A stretch of DNA of 64,000 nucleotides from an uncultured Arachnia sp. (GCA_947499145.1 CANMNB010000005.1:186001-250000); one strand, 5' to 3'; shown: positions 18,290 to 30,751, counted from the stretch's first letter. Made by a program: numbers and translations. Notes: generated by a model from the sequence alone, not told the origin.

Positions 18290-18984
18290 CGCCGCATCGC
18301 CTCCTGGTACGCCGCGATCGCCGGGACGGGCGGACCGTCGGCCAGGACCCGACCCTCGTCCACCACCACGACGCGATCCGCGTCCGCGGCGAACTCGAGG
18401 TCGTGGGTGGAATAGACGACCTGCTGGTCCAGCCCCGCCACGAGCCGACGCAGCACCTCCCGGTTCCTGAGGTCGAGCAGCGTGGTGGGCTCGTCCGCCA
18501 CGAGGATGGTGGGCGCGACCGACAGCACGCTCAGCAGTGCCACCAGTTGACGCTCCCCACCGGAGATGTCGTAGATGCTGCTGTGCGCCAGGTGACCGAT
18601 CCCGTGCCGCTCGAGCAGCGCCTGCGCCGTGACGGCGCGCCGAGCCCGATCCAGACTGGTGGTGGACAGGCTCAGTTCGATGTCTTCGAGCGGCGTGGAC
18701 ATCAGGAGCTGGGCGAGCGGGTCCGTGAAGGCGAATCCCACGAGGCTGCGCACCCGCCGGGCCTGCGTACGGGTCGAGTGCCCGAGAACGCGGACGTCGC
18801 CCGTGGTGGGAAGCCGAAGCCCGTTGATCAGCCGCAGGAGTGTGGACTTGCCGGAGCCGTTGGCACCGATGACGGCGATCCGCCGCTCCGAGAGTGTGAG
18901 GTCGATCGGCGCCAGGATCTCGCGGTCCGGGACCCCTCGGCGCCCGCTGGGCGCGACGACGCCGGCGCCGTCGAGTTCGATCAT
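18286..18984 (-). CDS. bioM: ECF transporter ATPase BioM
   Basis: ABC ATPase (232 residues) powering biotin uptake. Walker A GANGSGKST near residue 40, Q-loop region DPLAQLLM, signature DISGGERQ, Walker B TILVADEP and H-loop YSTHDLEF are all intact. ATG 18984 overlaps the bioY stop (ATGA). Only one ATPase is encoded, as in BioMNY systems, rather than the paired ATPases of group II ECF transporters. Confidence 0.92.
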   Translation of the reverse strand: MIELDGAGVVAPSGRRGVPDREILAPIDLTLSERRIAVIGANGSGKSTLLRLINGLRLPTTGDVRVLGHSTRTQARRVRSLVGFAFTDPLAQLLMSTPLEDIELSLSTTSLDRARRAVTAQALLERHGIGHLAHSSIYDISGGERQLVALLSVLSVAPTILVADEPTTLLDLRNREVLRRLVAGLDQQVVYSTHDLEFAADADRVVVVDEGRVLADGPPVPAIAAYQEAMRR

Positions 18985-19568
18985 CGTCCGAGGAGCCGGG
19001 GAAAGGCCTTGTGCACCGCGGTGGCCAGCACCGCGGCGATGACCCCCTTGACGGCATCACCGATCCAGAACGGGAGGTCTGCCAGGAGCGCAGCGGGGTA
19101 ACTGATGCCCAGCGCGCGCATCATGCCCGCGGCACCCACGGGCCAGACGACGAGGACTCGAGACAGCGCCACGGCACCGAAGAGCAGCAGCGGGGTCATC
19201 CTGGACAGGCCGCGGCGAACCGCCCACACGGCCACCGCGCCAGTCAGCAGTGCCGCCATCGGGAAGGCCACCAGGTAGCCGGCGGAAGGACCGGCCAACA
19301 CACCGAGACCAGCCCGCCCCTGGGCGAAGACGGGCAGACCGGCGAGGCCGACCACGAGGTACAGCGCCACCGCGGCACTTCCGCGCCACGGACCGAGGCA
19401 GAGTCCCGCCAGGGCCACGCCTAGCGTCTGGAGGGTGATCGGAACGCCCAGTCCCCCGAGAGGCACCGCGGGGGCCAGGGACAGCGCGGCAATCAGGGCC
19501 GCGAAGACGGCCACCTGCGCCAGCTGCGCCCCTGCGGGACGCGTGACGGGATCAGCAACAGCAGTCAT
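18981..19568 (-). CDS. bioY: Biotin transporter substrate-binding subunit BioY
   Basis: S component (195 residues, six helices) of a biotin ECF transporter. The conserved PVPxTxQTLxVxLxG motif appears as VPITLQTLGVALAG, followed by GLAGLPVFAQGRAGLGVLAGPSAGYL split across helices 3-4, and the C-terminal WIGDAVKG. ATG 19568 has GAGAGG about 10 bases upstream; the longer frame to 19625 would run into the operator. A perfect palindrome 50-64 bases upstream is a likely biotin-responsive operator. Confidence 0.94.
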   Translation of the reverse strand: MTAVADPVTRPAGAQLAQVAVFAALIAALSLAPAVPLGGLGVPITLQTLGVALAGLCLGPWRGSAAVALYLVVGLAGLPVFAQGRAGLGVLAGPSAGYLVAFPMAALLTGAVAVWAVRRGLSRMTPLLLFGAVALSRVLVVWPVGAAGMMRALGISYPAALLADLPFWIGDAVKGVIAAVLATAVHKAFPRLLGR

Positions 19569-19617
19569 GACTTGGAAACCTCTCTCGATGGCGTGGCGAT
19601 TCGCACCGCCGCGGCAA

Positions 19618-19632
19618 TTGAACACCGTTCAA
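19618..19632. promoter_or_regulatory. Palindromic operator upstream of bioY (BioQ-like)
   Basis: Perfect inverted repeat TTGAAC-ACC-GTTCAA. It resembles the TGAAC-N3-GTT motif bound by the TetR repressor BioQ in corynebacteria and mycobacteria. It lies in the short gap between uvrC and bioY, so repression of bioYMN is the natural reading. Confidence 0.6.
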
Positions 19633-19640
19633 GAGGGGTT

Positions 19641-21578
19641 TCACAAGTCCGTTACCTCGCCCGTCGTGAGGTTCACGGCCTCACCGCCGGTCTCGGAGAC
19701 CGCTGCGGCAACCGCCGCCGCCAGGCGCGGGCCGAAGCCCGGAACCTGCGCAATCTCGTCGACGGTGGCCGCCCGCAGTTTCCGGAGCGAGCCGAAGTGG
19801 GCCAGGAGGGCCTTCCGGCGGAGTTCGCCCAGACCGGGGATCGAGTCCAGGGTGGAGGACACCATCGACTTGGCCCGGCGATCACGGTGGTGGCTGATCG
19901 CAAAGCGGTGCGCCTCGTCGCGCACGCGCTGCAGAAGGTAGAGGCCCTCGCTGGCACGGGGCAGGATCACGGGGTACTCCTCCCCCGGCAACCACACCTC
20001 CTCCAGTCGCTTCGCCAGACCGCACAGCGCGATCTCGTCGGCGAGGCCGAGCTCGCCGAGCACTCCGGCTGCTGCATTCACCTGCGGTAGGCCACCGTCG
20101 ACGACGATGAGTCCCGGCGCATAGGCGAACTTGCGTGGCGCCCCCGTCGTCGGGTCGACCAGCAGGGGCCCCTCCCCGTCGTCGACCAACCGTTCGTCCA
20201 GCAGTCGACCCAGTCGCCTGCGCAACACCTCCGCCATGGCAGCCACGTCGTTGGAACCCTCGAACGACTTGATGATGAAGCGGCGATACTCGCTCTTCTT
20301 CGCCAGCGCGTCCTCGAACACCACCATGGACCCGACGACCTCGGAGCCCATCGTGTGCGAGATGTCGTAGCACTCGATGCGCAGCGGCGCCTCCTCCAGC
20401 CCCAGGGCCTCGGCGACCTCTGTGAGGGCCGTGTTGCGGGTGGTGAGGTCCGTGGCACGCCGGGTTTGCTGCTGCCTGAGTGCCAGTTCGGCGTTGCGCA
20501 CCACGGTGTCGAGCAGGACCCGCTTGTCGCCGCGCAGCGGCACCTTGATCTGCACGGGTCCCCCGCGACGCTCGGACAGCAGCACCTCCAGCGATTTCTC
20601 TGCCTCCACGGAGCTCAGGACGAGGGGAGGGACGGGCGCCTCACCGTCCGAGTACAACTGGAGCAGGAAGGCGTCGAGCAGCTCCGTCAGGTCGCGGTCG
20701 TCCGCCCGGTCCGCCACCCACCCGCGCTCCCCTGCGATGCGGCCGTCGTGGACGTGGAAGACCTGGACGGCGACCTGCTGACCGTCATCGGCGAAGCCCA
20801 CGACGTCGGCTCGCGTGGCGTCCGACATGACCACGGAGTTGCGCTCCTTGGCCTTCTCGAGGGCTGCGAGCGAGTCCCGCAACACGGCTGCCTTCTCGAA
20901 GTTGAGATCGGCCGACGCCTGGTACATCTCGCGCTCCAACTCGCCGATCACGCCCGTCGTGTTGCCGGACATGAACGCCATGAACCGGGCGACGATCTCC
21001 CGGTGCTCGTCGGCGCTGACACGCCCGACACAGGGTGCCGAACACTTGCCGATGTCCCCCAGGAGGCACGGCCGGCCGGCCGCTCGCGCATTGCGGAAGA
21101 CCCCCTGCGTGCAGGAACGCATCGGGAACACCCGCAGGAGGAGGTCCACCGTCTCGCGGATGGCCCAGGCCTGCCCGAACGGGCCGAAGTACCGGGTGCC
21201 CCGCTTCTTGGCGCCCCGGCCCACGAAGACCCGGGGGTACTCCTCGGACCAGGTCACCGCCAGCCACGGATACGACTTGTCGTCGCGGTACTTGACGTTG
21301 AATCGCGGATCGAACTGCTGGATCCACGTGTACTCGAGCTGGAGCGCCTCCAGTTCGTTGGCCACCACGGTCCAGTCCACGCGGGCGGCCGTGCGCACCA
21401 TCGTCTGGGTGCGGAAGTGCAGCGACTGGGGGTCCGCGAAGTACGAGTTGAGGCGGGAACGGAGGTTCTTGGCCTTGCCGACGTAGATGACGTTGCCGAA
21501 GGCGTCGAAGAACCGGTAGACGCCGGGTTCGGTCGGAATGGACCCGACGCTCGGGCGGTACGTCGCGGGATCGGCCAT
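19641..21578 (-). CDS. uvrC: Excinuclease ABC subunit UvrC
   Basis: Dual-incision nuclease of nucleotide excision repair (645 residues). An N-terminal GIY-YIG domain ([25 protein letters not shown] split over residues 18-42), the Cys-containing [15 protein letters not shown] linker, a UVR helix pair around residue 205-240, the RNase H-like incision domain with ECYDISH near residue 405 and VVDGGLPQ near 485, and C-terminal helix-hairpin-helix motifs ([21 protein letters not shown]). Start ATG 21578 is preceded 7 bases upstream by TATCAT. Confidence 0.97.
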   Translation of the reverse strand: MADPATYRPSVGSIPTEPGVYRFFDAFGNVIYVGKAKNLRSRLNSYFADPQSLHFRTQTMVRTAARVDWTVVANELEALQLEYTWIQQFDPRFNVKYRDDKSYPWLAVTWSEEYPRVFVGRGAKKRGTRYFGPFGQAWAIRETVDLLLRVFPMRSCTQGVFRNARAAGRPCLLGDIGKCSAPCVGRVSADEHREIVARFMAFMSGNTTGVIGELEREMYQASADLNFEKAAVLRDSLAALEKAKERNSVVMSDATRADVVGFADDGQQVAVQVFHVHDGRIAGERGWVADRADDRDLTELLDAFLLQLYSDGEAPVPPLVLSSVEAEKSLEVLLSERRGGPVQIKVPLRGDKRVLLDTVVRNAELALRQQQTRRATDLTTRNTALTEVAEALGLEEAPLRIECYDISHTMGSEVVGSMVVFEDALAKKSEYRRFIIKSFEGSNDVAAMAEVLRRRLGRLLDERLVDDGEGPLLVDPTTGAPRKFAYAPGLIVVDGGLPQVNAAAGVLGELGLADEIALCGLAKRLEEVWLPGEEYPVILPRASEGLYLLQRVRDEAHRFAISHHRDRRAKSMVSSTLDSIPGLGELRRKALLAHFGSLRKLRAATVDEIAQVPGFGPRLAAAVAAAVSETGGEAVNLTTGEVTDL

Positions 21579-21585
21579 GGTGTCG

Positions 21586-21591
21586 ATGATA
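21586..21591 (-). promoter_or_regulatory. -10 hexamer of uvrC (leaderless)
   Basis: TATCAT on the minus strand, 7 bases before ATG 21578, with no ribosome-binding sequence. It faces away from an identical hexamer serving the divergent Rieske gene. Confidence 0.55.
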
Positions 21592-21619
21592 TGGCGCGCC
21601 TCCGACCGTCCCCGCGACC

Positions 21620-21625
21620 TATCAT
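21620..21625 (+). promoter_or_regulatory. -10 hexamer of the Rieske gene (leaderless)
   Basis: TATCAT, 6 bases before ATG 21632. Back-to-back with the uvrC hexamer in a 53-base intergenic region. Confidence 0.5.
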
Positions 21626-21631
21626 CGGTGC

Positions 21632-22018
21632 ATGAGCAGTCGTCGGGACGTCCTCGCCGCGGGAGCCGCCATCGCCGCCGGACTGCTGGCCGGCTGCGGG
21701 ACTGGCACCGCGAGCGGCGGCAGCACCGGCTCCGCCACGGTCCAGAAGTCGTCGGTACCCGTAGGCGGCGGCGTGGTGTTGACGGAGGCCGAGCTCGTCG
21801 TCACCCAGCCCGAGGACGGGGTCTTCGTCGCCTTCTCCGCCGTCTGCACCCACCAGGGCTGCCTCGTGCGGGAGGTCCGCGACGACGGCATCCACTGCGC
21901 CTGCCACGGCTCCCTGTTCGGGTCCGCCGACGGGTCGCCGGTGGCCGGGCCTGCCACCGAGCCCCTGCTGCCCGCCAGGGTCACCGACCAGGGCGATAGC
22001 CTGTTGGTGGAGGCCTGA
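21632..22018 (+). CDS. Exported Rieske 2Fe-2S lipoprotein
   Basis: A 128-residue protein with a twin-arginine start ([10 protein letters not shown]), a hydrophobic stretch and a lipobox-like LLAGC near residue 22, so probably exported folded by Tat and lipid-anchored. Ser/Gly/Thr-rich linker, then a compact Rieske domain with cluster ligands in CTHQGC and CACHGSLF. Such small orphan Rieske proteins are common in actinobacteria and have no assigned partner. It is followed 29 bases later by a membrane protein gene on the same strand, perhaps co-transcribed. Confidence 0.88.
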   Translation: MSSRRDVLAAGAAIAAGLLAGCGTGTASGGSTGSATVQKSSVPVGGGVVLTEAELVVTQPEDGVFVAFSAVCTHQGCLVREVRDDGIHCACHGSLFGSADGSPVAGPATEPLLPARVTDQGDSLLVEA

Positions 22019-22047
22019 GCCCCCACATCAGCGAGGAACGAGACATC

Positions 22048-22593
22048 GTGACCCAGACCCATCCGGAGCGGCGCAGCCATCCGGTAGTCCGCCTCCTCGG
22101 AGCCGTCGCGGCGGTGGTCGCCATGCTCGCAGGGATCGCGTTGCTGCTGTTCGCCATCTTCGCCCAGTTCGACACCCGATCGGCCATCCACCCGCTGTTC
22201 AGGCCCGCTGCCCTCTACTCCTCGTTCGACGAACCACCTGCCCGGTTGGCCGATCCGAGCAACGCCTACGCGGTCACGAGCCTGATGGCCCGGCTGGACT
22301 CCTGCACCGTCCTCCCAGCTGGGGGTGGGGAGCCACTGAGCATCGAACGCGACGCGACGATCGAGCACCGCTCGGTCCTGCGCTTCGAGGCTGAGCCGGG
22401 CGCCTACGACGTGTCGTGCTCCCCGGACGACGTGTGGTTCGAGATCTACCTCGGCTCCGAGGTGGAGCAGGCGGTCAAGGGTTACAGCGGCCCCGTGCAC
22501 CCGAGCGTCTACTACCTGGTGGGGATGGTGGTGGCCTTCGGGGTGGGAAGTTGGCTGTGGAAGCGTTACGTCAAACGGCCCCGCGAATGGTGA
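22048..22593 (+). CDS. Two-helix membrane protein, unknown function
   Basis: A 181-residue protein with an N-terminal helix (about residues 14-40), an extracytoplasmic domain of about 110 residues holding two cysteines (SCTVLP and VSCSPDD), and a C-terminal helix (about 153-172) ending in a basic tail KRYVKRPREW. The GTG start has GAGGAA about 9 bases upstream. It follows the Rieske lipoprotein gene and ends 6 bases from the convergent uvrA. No family recognised. Confidence 0.75.
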   Translation: MTQTHPERRSHPVVRLLGAVAAVVAMLAGIALLLFAIFAQFDTRSAIHPLFRPAALYSSFDEPPARLADPSNAYAVTSLMARLDSCTVLPAGGGEPLSIERDATIEHRSVLRFEAEPGAYDVSCSPDDVWFEIYLGSEVEQAVKGYSGPVHPSVYYLVGMVVAFGVGSWLWKRYVKRPREW

Positions 22594-22599
22594 GGGCCC

Positions 22600-25434
<2,835 letters not shown>

Positions 25435-25441
25435 GCCGCCC

Positions 25442-25447
25442 ATGCTA
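25442..25447 (-). promoter_or_regulatory. -10 hexamer of uvrA (leaderless)
   Basis: TAGCAT on the minus strand, 7 bases before GTG 25434. No LexA-type GAAC-N4-GTTC box is visible in the upstream 80 bases. Confidence 0.5.
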
Positions 25448-25514
25448 GCCACGCGCACCGACAGTTCCCGGGGCGCGCCCTCGTGGACGTCCGTCGGCCT
25501 GGCCCGGCGGTTGG

Positions 25515-25520
25515 TAGTGT
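25515..25520 (+). promoter_or_regulatory. -10 hexamer of the maleylpyruvate-isomerase-like gene (leaderless)
   Basis: TAGTGT, 6 bases before ATG 25527, no ribosome-binding sequence. Confidence 0.5.
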
Positions 25521-25526
25521 GACCGC

Positions 25527-26249
25527 ATGCCGAGCCGCCCGGAAGCTGCCACCGGCGCGCCCTTCGACAGCATTGTCCAGGCCGTCAGGGAGCACACGCA
25601 CGTGCTGCTCGGGAGGACGATCAGCTACTCCGCCGAGGACTGGGCCGCCTCGACGCGCCTGCCCGGCTGGACGCGGTCACACGTGGCCGCCCACCTCGTC
25701 GCCGGCGCACACGGCCTGGTCCGGGTCTGCCGTGGCCTGGCGGAGGGGCGCCAGGTGCGGATGTACGAGTCGGATTCCGACAGGACGCGTGACGTGGAGC
25801 TCGGGGCCCTCTCCGACGGCCTCAGCCTCCAGATCGACCTCGACACGTCCGCCAGCAGGCTCCAGGAGGAGTTCCCCGCGCTGGTCGGCGACGAACGCGA
25901 GGTCACGCTCCGGGCGGGGTTGACGATCCCTGCCTGGGCCATCCCGGTGGCGCGACTCCACGAGGTGGCCCTGCATTCCTTCGACCTCCAGCTCGACGAC
26001 ACCCGCGTGGACATGGCCCCGGACGTGGCCCGTCTCCTGCTCATGGGGACCGTCACCTACATCGGCGACCGGCAGGACCTGCCGAGCGCCCACCTGGTCG
26101 CCGACGAGGGTCTGGACGCCCACATCGGTGCACCGATGCCGGACCCACCCGTGGTCTCGGGACCGGCCTGCGACATCTGGCTGTGGCTCAACCGGGGCGT
26201 GGTGACGGACCTGCTGCATGGGGCGCCACCGCCGATCGCCCACGGCTGA
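25527..26249 (+). CDS. Maleylpyruvate isomerase family mycothiol-dependent enzyme
   Basis: A 240-residue protein of the DinB-like/MDMPI fold. Metal-binding histidines expected for the family appear in [20 protein letters not shown] (two around residues 50-55) and in [14 protein letters not shown] near residue 150. Members use mycothiol as cofactor in isomerisation or detoxification. The substrate cannot be read from sequence, and true maleylpyruvate isomerase activity is not implied without gentisate genes nearby. Lies between uvrA (divergent) and uvrB, as in several actinobacteria. Confidence 0.82.
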   Translation: MPSRPEAATGAPFDSIVQAVREHTHVLLGRTISYSAEDWAASTRLPGWTRSHVAAHLVAGAHGLVRVCRGLAEGRQVRMYESDSDRTRDVELGALSDGLSLQIDLDTSASRLQEEFPALVGDEREVTLRAGLTIPAWAIPVARLHEVALHSFDLQLDDTRVDMAPDVARLLLMGTVTYIGDRQDLPSAHLVADEGLDAHIGAPMPDPPVVSGPACDIWLWLNRGVVTDLLHGAPPPIAHG

Positions 26250-26282
26250 TCGACGACGCGCGGTTTCGTCAGCCCCCGCACA

Positions 26283-26288
26283 TACAGT
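26283..26288 (+). promoter_or_regulatory. -10 hexamer of uvrB (leaderless)
   Basis: TACAGT, 7 bases before ATG 26296. It decides the start, since the frame is open back into the preceding gene. Confidence 0.5.
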
Positions 26289-26295
26289 GGTGGGC

Positions 26296-28359
26296 ATGAG
26301 GCCCCTGAAGGAACTGCAACGCCAGGTCGCCCCGCTCAAGGTGCACGCCGAGTTCGAGCCCTCGGGGGACCAGCCCGCCGCGATCGAGGAACTGGAGCAA
26401 CGCATCTCCGCCGGCGAACGAGACGTCGTGCTGCTCGGCGCCACGGGCACCGGCAAGACCGCCACCGTGGCGTGGCTCGCGGAGCGACTCCAGCGACCGG
26501 TGCTGGTGATGCAGCCCAACAAGACGCTCGCCGCGCAGTTCGCGAACGAGCTCCGGCAGTTCTTCCCGGAGAACGCCGTGGAGTACTTCGTGTCGTACTA
26601 CGACTACTACCAGCCGGAGGCCTACGTCCCCCAGACCGACACCTACATCGAGAAGGACTCGTCGCTGAACGAGGAGGTCGAGCGGCTGCGCCACTCGGCC
26701 ACCAGCTCCCTCCTGACGCGGCGCGACGTCGTCGTGGTCGCGACGGTCTCGGCCATCTACGGGCTCGGCACGCCCGAGGAGTACCTGGAACAGCGCATCA
26801 CCCTCCGGGTGGGCGAGGAGCACGACCGGGACCAGTTGCTCCGGCGGCTGGTGGACATCCAGTACGCCCGCAATGATCTGGCGGGCACGCGCGGCACGTT
26901 CAGGGTCCGTGGCGACACCCTGGAGGTCTTCCCGATGTACGAGGAGAACGCGGTCCGTGTCGAGTTCTTCGGCGACGAGGTGGAGCGCATCACCACCATG
27001 CACCCTCTCACGGGCGAAGTGCTGCACGAGGAGCAGGAGGTGTACGTCTTCCCGGCCACGCACTACTCCGCCGGCGCCGAGCGCATGGAACGCGCGATCG
27101 TGGGGATCGAGGCCGAGCTCGTGACCCGCCTGCAGGACCTTGAGGCCCAGGGGAAGCTCCTCGAGGCCCAGCGCCTGCGCATGCGCACCAGTTACGACAT
27201 CGAGATGATGCGCCAGATCGGCACCTGCTCGGGCATCGAGAACTACTCGCGCCACATCGACGGACGGGCCCCGGGCAGCGCCCCCTCGTGCCTCCTCGAC
27301 TACTTCCCGGAGGACTTCCTGCTGGTGGTGGACGAGTCGCACGTGACCATCCCCCAGATCGGTGGCATGTACGAGGGGGACGCGTCCCGCAAGCGCACCC
27401 TCGTGGAGCATGGCTTCAGGCTGCCGAGCGCGCTGGACAACCGGCCGCTGAGGTTTGACGAGTTCGTCGAACGCATCGGGCAGACCGTCTATCTCTCCGC
27501 CACCCCGGGTCCGTATGAGATGGACAGGGCCGACGGCTTCGTCCAGCAGATCATCCGACCCACCGGCCTGGTCGACCCGGAGGTGGTCCTGAAGCCCACC
27601 AAGGGACAGATCGACGACCTCATGGGAGAGGTCAAGACCCGGGTGTCGCGCAACGAGCGGGTGCTCGTGACCACCCTGACCAAGAAGATGGCCGAGGACC
27701 TCACCGATTACCTGATGGACAACGGCATCAAGACCCGCTACCTGCACTCCGACATCGACACGCTGCGCCGTGTGGAACTCCTCCGGGAGCTGCGCATGGG
27801 CGAGTACGACGTCCTGGTGGGGATCAACCTGCTGCGGGAGGGTCTCGACCTGCCCGAGGTGTCCCTCGTGGCCATCCTCGACGCGGACAAGGAGGGATTC
27901 CTCCGCTCGGAACGCTCCCTCATCCAGACGATCGGCCGCGCGGCCCGGAACGTGGCGGGTCAGGTCCACATGTACGCGGACAAGATCACCCCGTCGATGG
28001 AAGCAGCAATCGAGGAGACGAACCGTCGCCGCGAGATCCAGGTGGCCTACAACACCCTGCACGGCATCGACCCGCAGCCGCTGCGGAAGCGCATCGCGGA
28101 CATCACGGACATGCTCGCCCGGGAGGACGCGGACACGGAGCAGCTGCTCTCGTCGCAGGCGGAGACCGGGGGCAAGCGCGGACGGGGGCTCAACACGGCT
28201 GCCATGGCCACCAACGAGCTCGCGGACCTCATCGAGGACTTGACCTCCCAGATGCACCAGGCGGCAGCGGCACTGCAGTTCGAGATCGCGGCCCGGCACC
28301 GCGACGAGATCGCGGACCTCAAGAAGGAGTTTCGCCAGATGATCGAGGCGAACAAGTAG
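26296..28359 (+). CDS. uvrB: Excinuclease ABC subunit UvrB
   Basis: Helicase-like damage verifier (687 residues) that loads from UvrA and recruits UvrC. Walker A GATGTGKT near residue 50, the beta-hairpin [13 protein letters not shown], helicase motif [19 protein letters not shown] and [10 protein letters not shown] (motifs V and VI), and a C-terminal UVR domain. ATG 26296 follows a TACAGT hexamer. The 3' end overlaps the convergent coaE by 41 bases. Confidence 0.97.
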   Translation: MRPLKELQRQVAPLKVHAEFEPSGDQPAAIEELEQRISAGERDVVLLGATGTGKTATVAWLAERLQRPVLVMQPNKTLAAQFANELRQFFPENAVEYFVSYYDYYQPEAYVPQTDTYIEKDSSLNEEVERLRHSATSSLLTRRDVVVVATVSAIYGLGTPEEYLEQRITLRVGEEHDRDQLLRRLVDIQYARNDLAGTRGTFRVRGDTLEVFPMYEENAVRVEFFGDEVERITTMHPLTGEVLHEEQEVYVFPATHYSAGAERMERAIVGIEAELVTRLQDLEAQGKLLEAQRLRMRTSYDIEMMRQIGTCSGIENYSRHIDGRAPGSAPSCLLDYFPEDFLLVVDESHVTIPQIGGMYEGDASRKRTLVEHGFRLPSALDNRPLRFDEFVERIGQTVYLSATPGPYEMDRADGFVQQIIRPTGLVDPEVVLKPTKGQIDDLMGEVKTRVSRNERVLVTTLTKKMAEDLTDYLMDNGIKTRYLHSDIDTLRRVELLRELRMGEYDVLVGINLLREGLDLPEVSLVAILDADKEGFLRSERSLIQTIGRAARNVAGQVHMYADKITPSMEAAIEETNRRREIQVAYNTLHGIDPQPLRKRIADITDMLAREDADTEQLLSSQAETGGKRGRGLNTAAMATNELADLIEDLTSQMHQAAAALQFEIAARHRDEIADLKKEFRQMIEANK

Positions 28360-28972
28360 CCTCCTCGTCCGGCTCGCTCAAAGAGTTCAGAAACCCGTCC
28401 CAGAGCGCCTGGACCTGGCGGTGGGTGTCCTCCGGGGAGCCGCTGTTGTCGACCACCCACGTCGCGGCCGCCAGTCGTCGTTCCCGGGATGCCTGTGCCG
28501 CGATCCTGGCGGACGCCTGCTCCTCCGTGAGCCCGTCGCGAGCACGGAGCCTCGCCAGCTGCACAGGCACCGGCAGGTCCACCACGACCACGCCGTCGAA
28601 GCTGTCCTCCTGGCCCGTCTCCACCAGGAGGGGAATCACGTGCACCACCAGGCTGCCGGGCGGCGCCGTCGCCTCGGATTCGCGCGCCAGAGCTCGGACC
28701 CGGGGGTGGATGATGGCCTCCAGATCGGCTCGTGCGCGCGGGTCGCCGAACACGATCTGGCCCAGGCGCGGGCGGTCCAGTCCGCCGTCGCCGGCGACGA
28801 CGGCCTCCCCGAACCTTTCCACCACGGCGCTGAAGCCCTCAGTGCCGGGCTGCACCACCTCGCGGGCCAGGACGTCGGCGTCGATGACCACCGCCCCGAG
28901 TCGCTCGAGCATCTCGGCGACCGAGGACTTGCCGCTGGCGATACCTCCCGTGAGTCCGATTCGGCGATGCAT
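28319..28972 (-). CDS. coaE: Dephospho-CoA kinase
   Basis: Last enzyme of coenzyme A synthesis (217 residues). P-loop [12 protein letters not shown] at the N-terminus, [13 protein letters not shown], and [10 protein letters not shown] with the lid region [19 protein letters not shown]. Its last 41 bases overlap the end of uvrB on the other strand; the extra C-terminal tail ([15 protein letters not shown]) comes from that overlap and is likely dispensable. TAGAGT lies 6 bases before ATG 28972. Confidence 0.94.
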   Translation of the reverse strand: MHRRIGLTGGIASGKSSVAEMLERLGAVVIDADVLAREVVQPGTEGFSAVVERFGEAVVAGDGGLDRPRLGQIVFGDPRARADLEAIIHPRVRALARESEATAPPGSLVVHVIPLLVETGQEDSFDGVVVVDLPVPVQLARLRARDGLTEEQASARIAAQASRERRLAAATWVVDNSGSPEDTHRQVQALWDGFLNSLSEPDEEATCSPRSSGETPS

Positions 28973-28978
28973 GGCGCG

Positions 28979-28984
28979 ACTCTA
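28979..28984 (-). promoter_or_regulatory. -10 hexamer of coaE (leaderless)
   Basis: TAGAGT on the minus strand, 6 bases before ATG 28972, no ribosome-binding sequence. Confidence 0.5.
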
Positions 28985-29042
28985 GCGAAGTGCGCCGGGG
29001 CCGTGCCGACGAGCTCGCCCACCAGCGTCGCACCGCCTGGAA

Positions 29043-29096
29043 ACAGCACGAGGGGCCGGTCGCACAGTGTCGTGTGCGGCCGGCCCCTCGTGCTGT
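29043..29096 (-). terminator. Long hairpin terminator after rpsA
   Basis: A 17-base-pair perfect stem (29043-29059 with 29080-29096), one T-G pair, then 6 more pairs around a 6-base loop, starting 4 bases past the rpsA stop. No T-tract. Confidence 0.7.
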
Positions 29097-29100
29097 GGGG

Positions 29101-30543
29101 TCAGTTGCCCCCGGTCAGCTTCTCCCGCAGAGCCTGGAGGGCCTCGTCGGACGCGAGGGATCCTTCACCGGTCTCCACCGTGGAGGTGTAGCCGGTGCCG
29201 GTGGAGACGGCGGACTCGCGATCCGCGTTCTCGGCGTCGGACACCTGCTTCTTGTGGGCCTCCCAACGAGCCTGCGCCTCGGCGTACTGGCGCTCCCACG
29301 CCTCGCGCTGCTCGTCGTAGCCTTCCTTCCACTCGTTGGTCTCCGGATCGAAGCCCTCGGGGTAGATGTAGTTGCCCTGGTCGTCGTAGCTGGCGGTCAT
29401 GCCGTACAGCGACGGGTCGAAGTCCTCGGCGGCGACGTCGATGCCCTCGTTGGCCTGCTTGAGGGACAGCGAGACGCGGCGACGCTCGAGGTCGATGTCG
29501 ATGACCTTGACCATGACGTCGTCACCCACGGACACGACCTGCTCCGGGATCTCGACGTGGCGCTCGGCCAGCTCCGAGACGTGGACCAGGCCCTCGATGC
29601 CCTCACCCACGCGCACGAACGCGCCGAAGGGGACGAGCTTCGTGACCTTGCCGGGCACGATCTGGCCGATCTGGTGCAGACGGGCGAAGGTCTGCCACGG
29701 ATCCTCCTGGGTGGCCTTGAGCGACAGCGACACGCGCTCGCGGTCCATGTCCACCTCGAGGACCTCGACGGTGACGGGCATCCCGACCTCGACGACCTCG
29801 TTGGGGTGGTCGATGTGCTTCCAGGACAGCTCCGAGACGTGGACGAGTCCGTCGACGCCACCGAGGTCGACGAACGCGCCGAAGTTCACGATGGAGGAGA
29901 CCTGTCCCTTGCGGATCTGGCCCTTCTGGAGCTGGGTGAGGAACGTCTGGCGGACCTCGGACTGGGTCTGCTCGAGCCAGGCACGACGGGACAGGACCAC
30001 GTTGTTGCGGTTCTTGTCCAGCTCGATGATCTTGGCCTCGAGCTCCTGCCCGACGTACGGCTGCAGGTCGCGGACGCGACGCATCTCGACGAGCGAAGCC
30101 GGCAGGAAGCCGCGGAGGCCGATGTCGACGATGAGGCCGCCCTTGACCACCTCGATGACGTGGCCGGAGACGACTCCGTCCTCTTCCTTGATCTTCTCGA
30201 TCGTGCCCCAGGCGCGCTCGTACTGGGCGCGCTTCTTGGACAGGATCAGGCGGCCTTCCTTGTCCTCCTTCTGCTGGACGAGGGCCTCGATCTCATCGCC
30301 GACGTTGACGACCTCGAAGGGGTCGACGTCGTGCTTGATGGAGAGTTCCTTGGAAGGGATGACGCCTTCGGTCTTGTAACCGATGTCGAGGAGTACCTCG
30401 TCACGGTCGACCTTCACAACGGTCCCGGAGACGATGTCCCCGTCGTTGAAGTACTTGATGGTGGCGTCCACGGCGGCCATGAAGGCTTCCGGGCTGCCGA
30501 AGTCGTCGACTGCGACAGTCGAGGCCTCAGTGGAGGAGGTCAT
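29101..30543 (-). CDS. rpsA: 30S ribosomal protein S1
   Basis: mRNA-binding ribosomal protein (480 residues) with four S1 OB-fold repeats: about residues 34-105, 120-185, 205-275 and 290-360. The last two are the most typical (VNFGAFVDLGGVDGLVHVSELS; VPFGAFVRVGEGIEGLVHVSELA). An acidic, Glu/Gln-rich tail follows. The four-repeat form is standard for actinobacteria. ATG 30543 has GGAG 9 bases upstream; in-frame codons further up lie in the leader. A consensus-like promoter is about 120 bases upstream. Confidence 0.96.
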   Translation of the reverse strand: MTSSTEASTVAVDDFGSPEAFMAAVDATIKYFNDGDIVSGTVVKVDRDEVLLDIGYKTEGVIPSKELSIKHDVDPFEVVNVGDEIEALVQQKEDKEGRLILSKKRAQYERAWGTIEKIKEEDGVVSGHVIEVVKGGLIVDIGLRGFLPASLVEMRRVRDLQPYVGQELEAKIIELDKNRNNVVLSRRAWLEQTQSEVRQTFLTQLQKGQIRKGQVSSIVNFGAFVDLGGVDGLVHVSELSWKHIDHPNEVVEVGMPVTVEVLEVDMDRERVSLSLKATQEDPWQTFARLHQIGQIVPGKVTKLVPFGAFVRVGEGIEGLVHVSELAERHVEIPEQVVSVGDDVMVKVIDIDLERRRVSLSLKQANEGIDVAAEDFDPSLYGMTASYDDQGNYIYPEGFDPETNEWKEGYDEQREAWERQYAEAQARWEAHKKQVSDAENADRESAVSTGTGYTSTVETGEGSLASDEALQALREKLTGGN

Positions 30544-30662
30544 GTAGTAGGGCTCCGAAAATGGTGTACGTTTCGCTCCGAGCCTTGTCGAAGCCGCCTT
30601 GGCGACTCGTCGACGCGCCCACCCCACTCCGTCCGAGGGCAGGCAGGCCACAGTGCCTTGTC

Positions 30663-30692
30663 AGCGTACTCGCGGGCCCATGCGCCGGTCAA
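30663..30692 (-). promoter_or_regulatory. Promoter of rpsA
   Basis: On the minus strand TTGACC (30692-30687), an 18-base spacer and TACGCT (30668-30663), giving a leader of roughly 115 bases before ATG 30543. The leader is long enough for the autoregulation known for S1 genes. Confidence 0.5.
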
Positions 30693-30745
30693 ACCCCGTC
30701 CACGCCGTCGCCCCGGCCGAGGCCGGAGGGGACCGACGTTGCGAC

Positions 30746-30751
30746 TATTCT
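30746..30751 (+). promoter_or_regulatory. -10 hexamer of the sortase-like gene (leaderless)
   Basis: TATTCT, 7 bases before GTG 30759. Confidence 0.5.

Noticed and set aside
19569-19640. Riboswitch in the bioY leader
   Set aside because: Only 72 bases, no conserved aptamer-like helices, and the visible element is a DNA palindrome.
26269-28299. Open frame of 676 codons opposite uvrB
   Set aside because: Antisense shadow with low-complexity charged composition; uvrB is unambiguous on the other strand.
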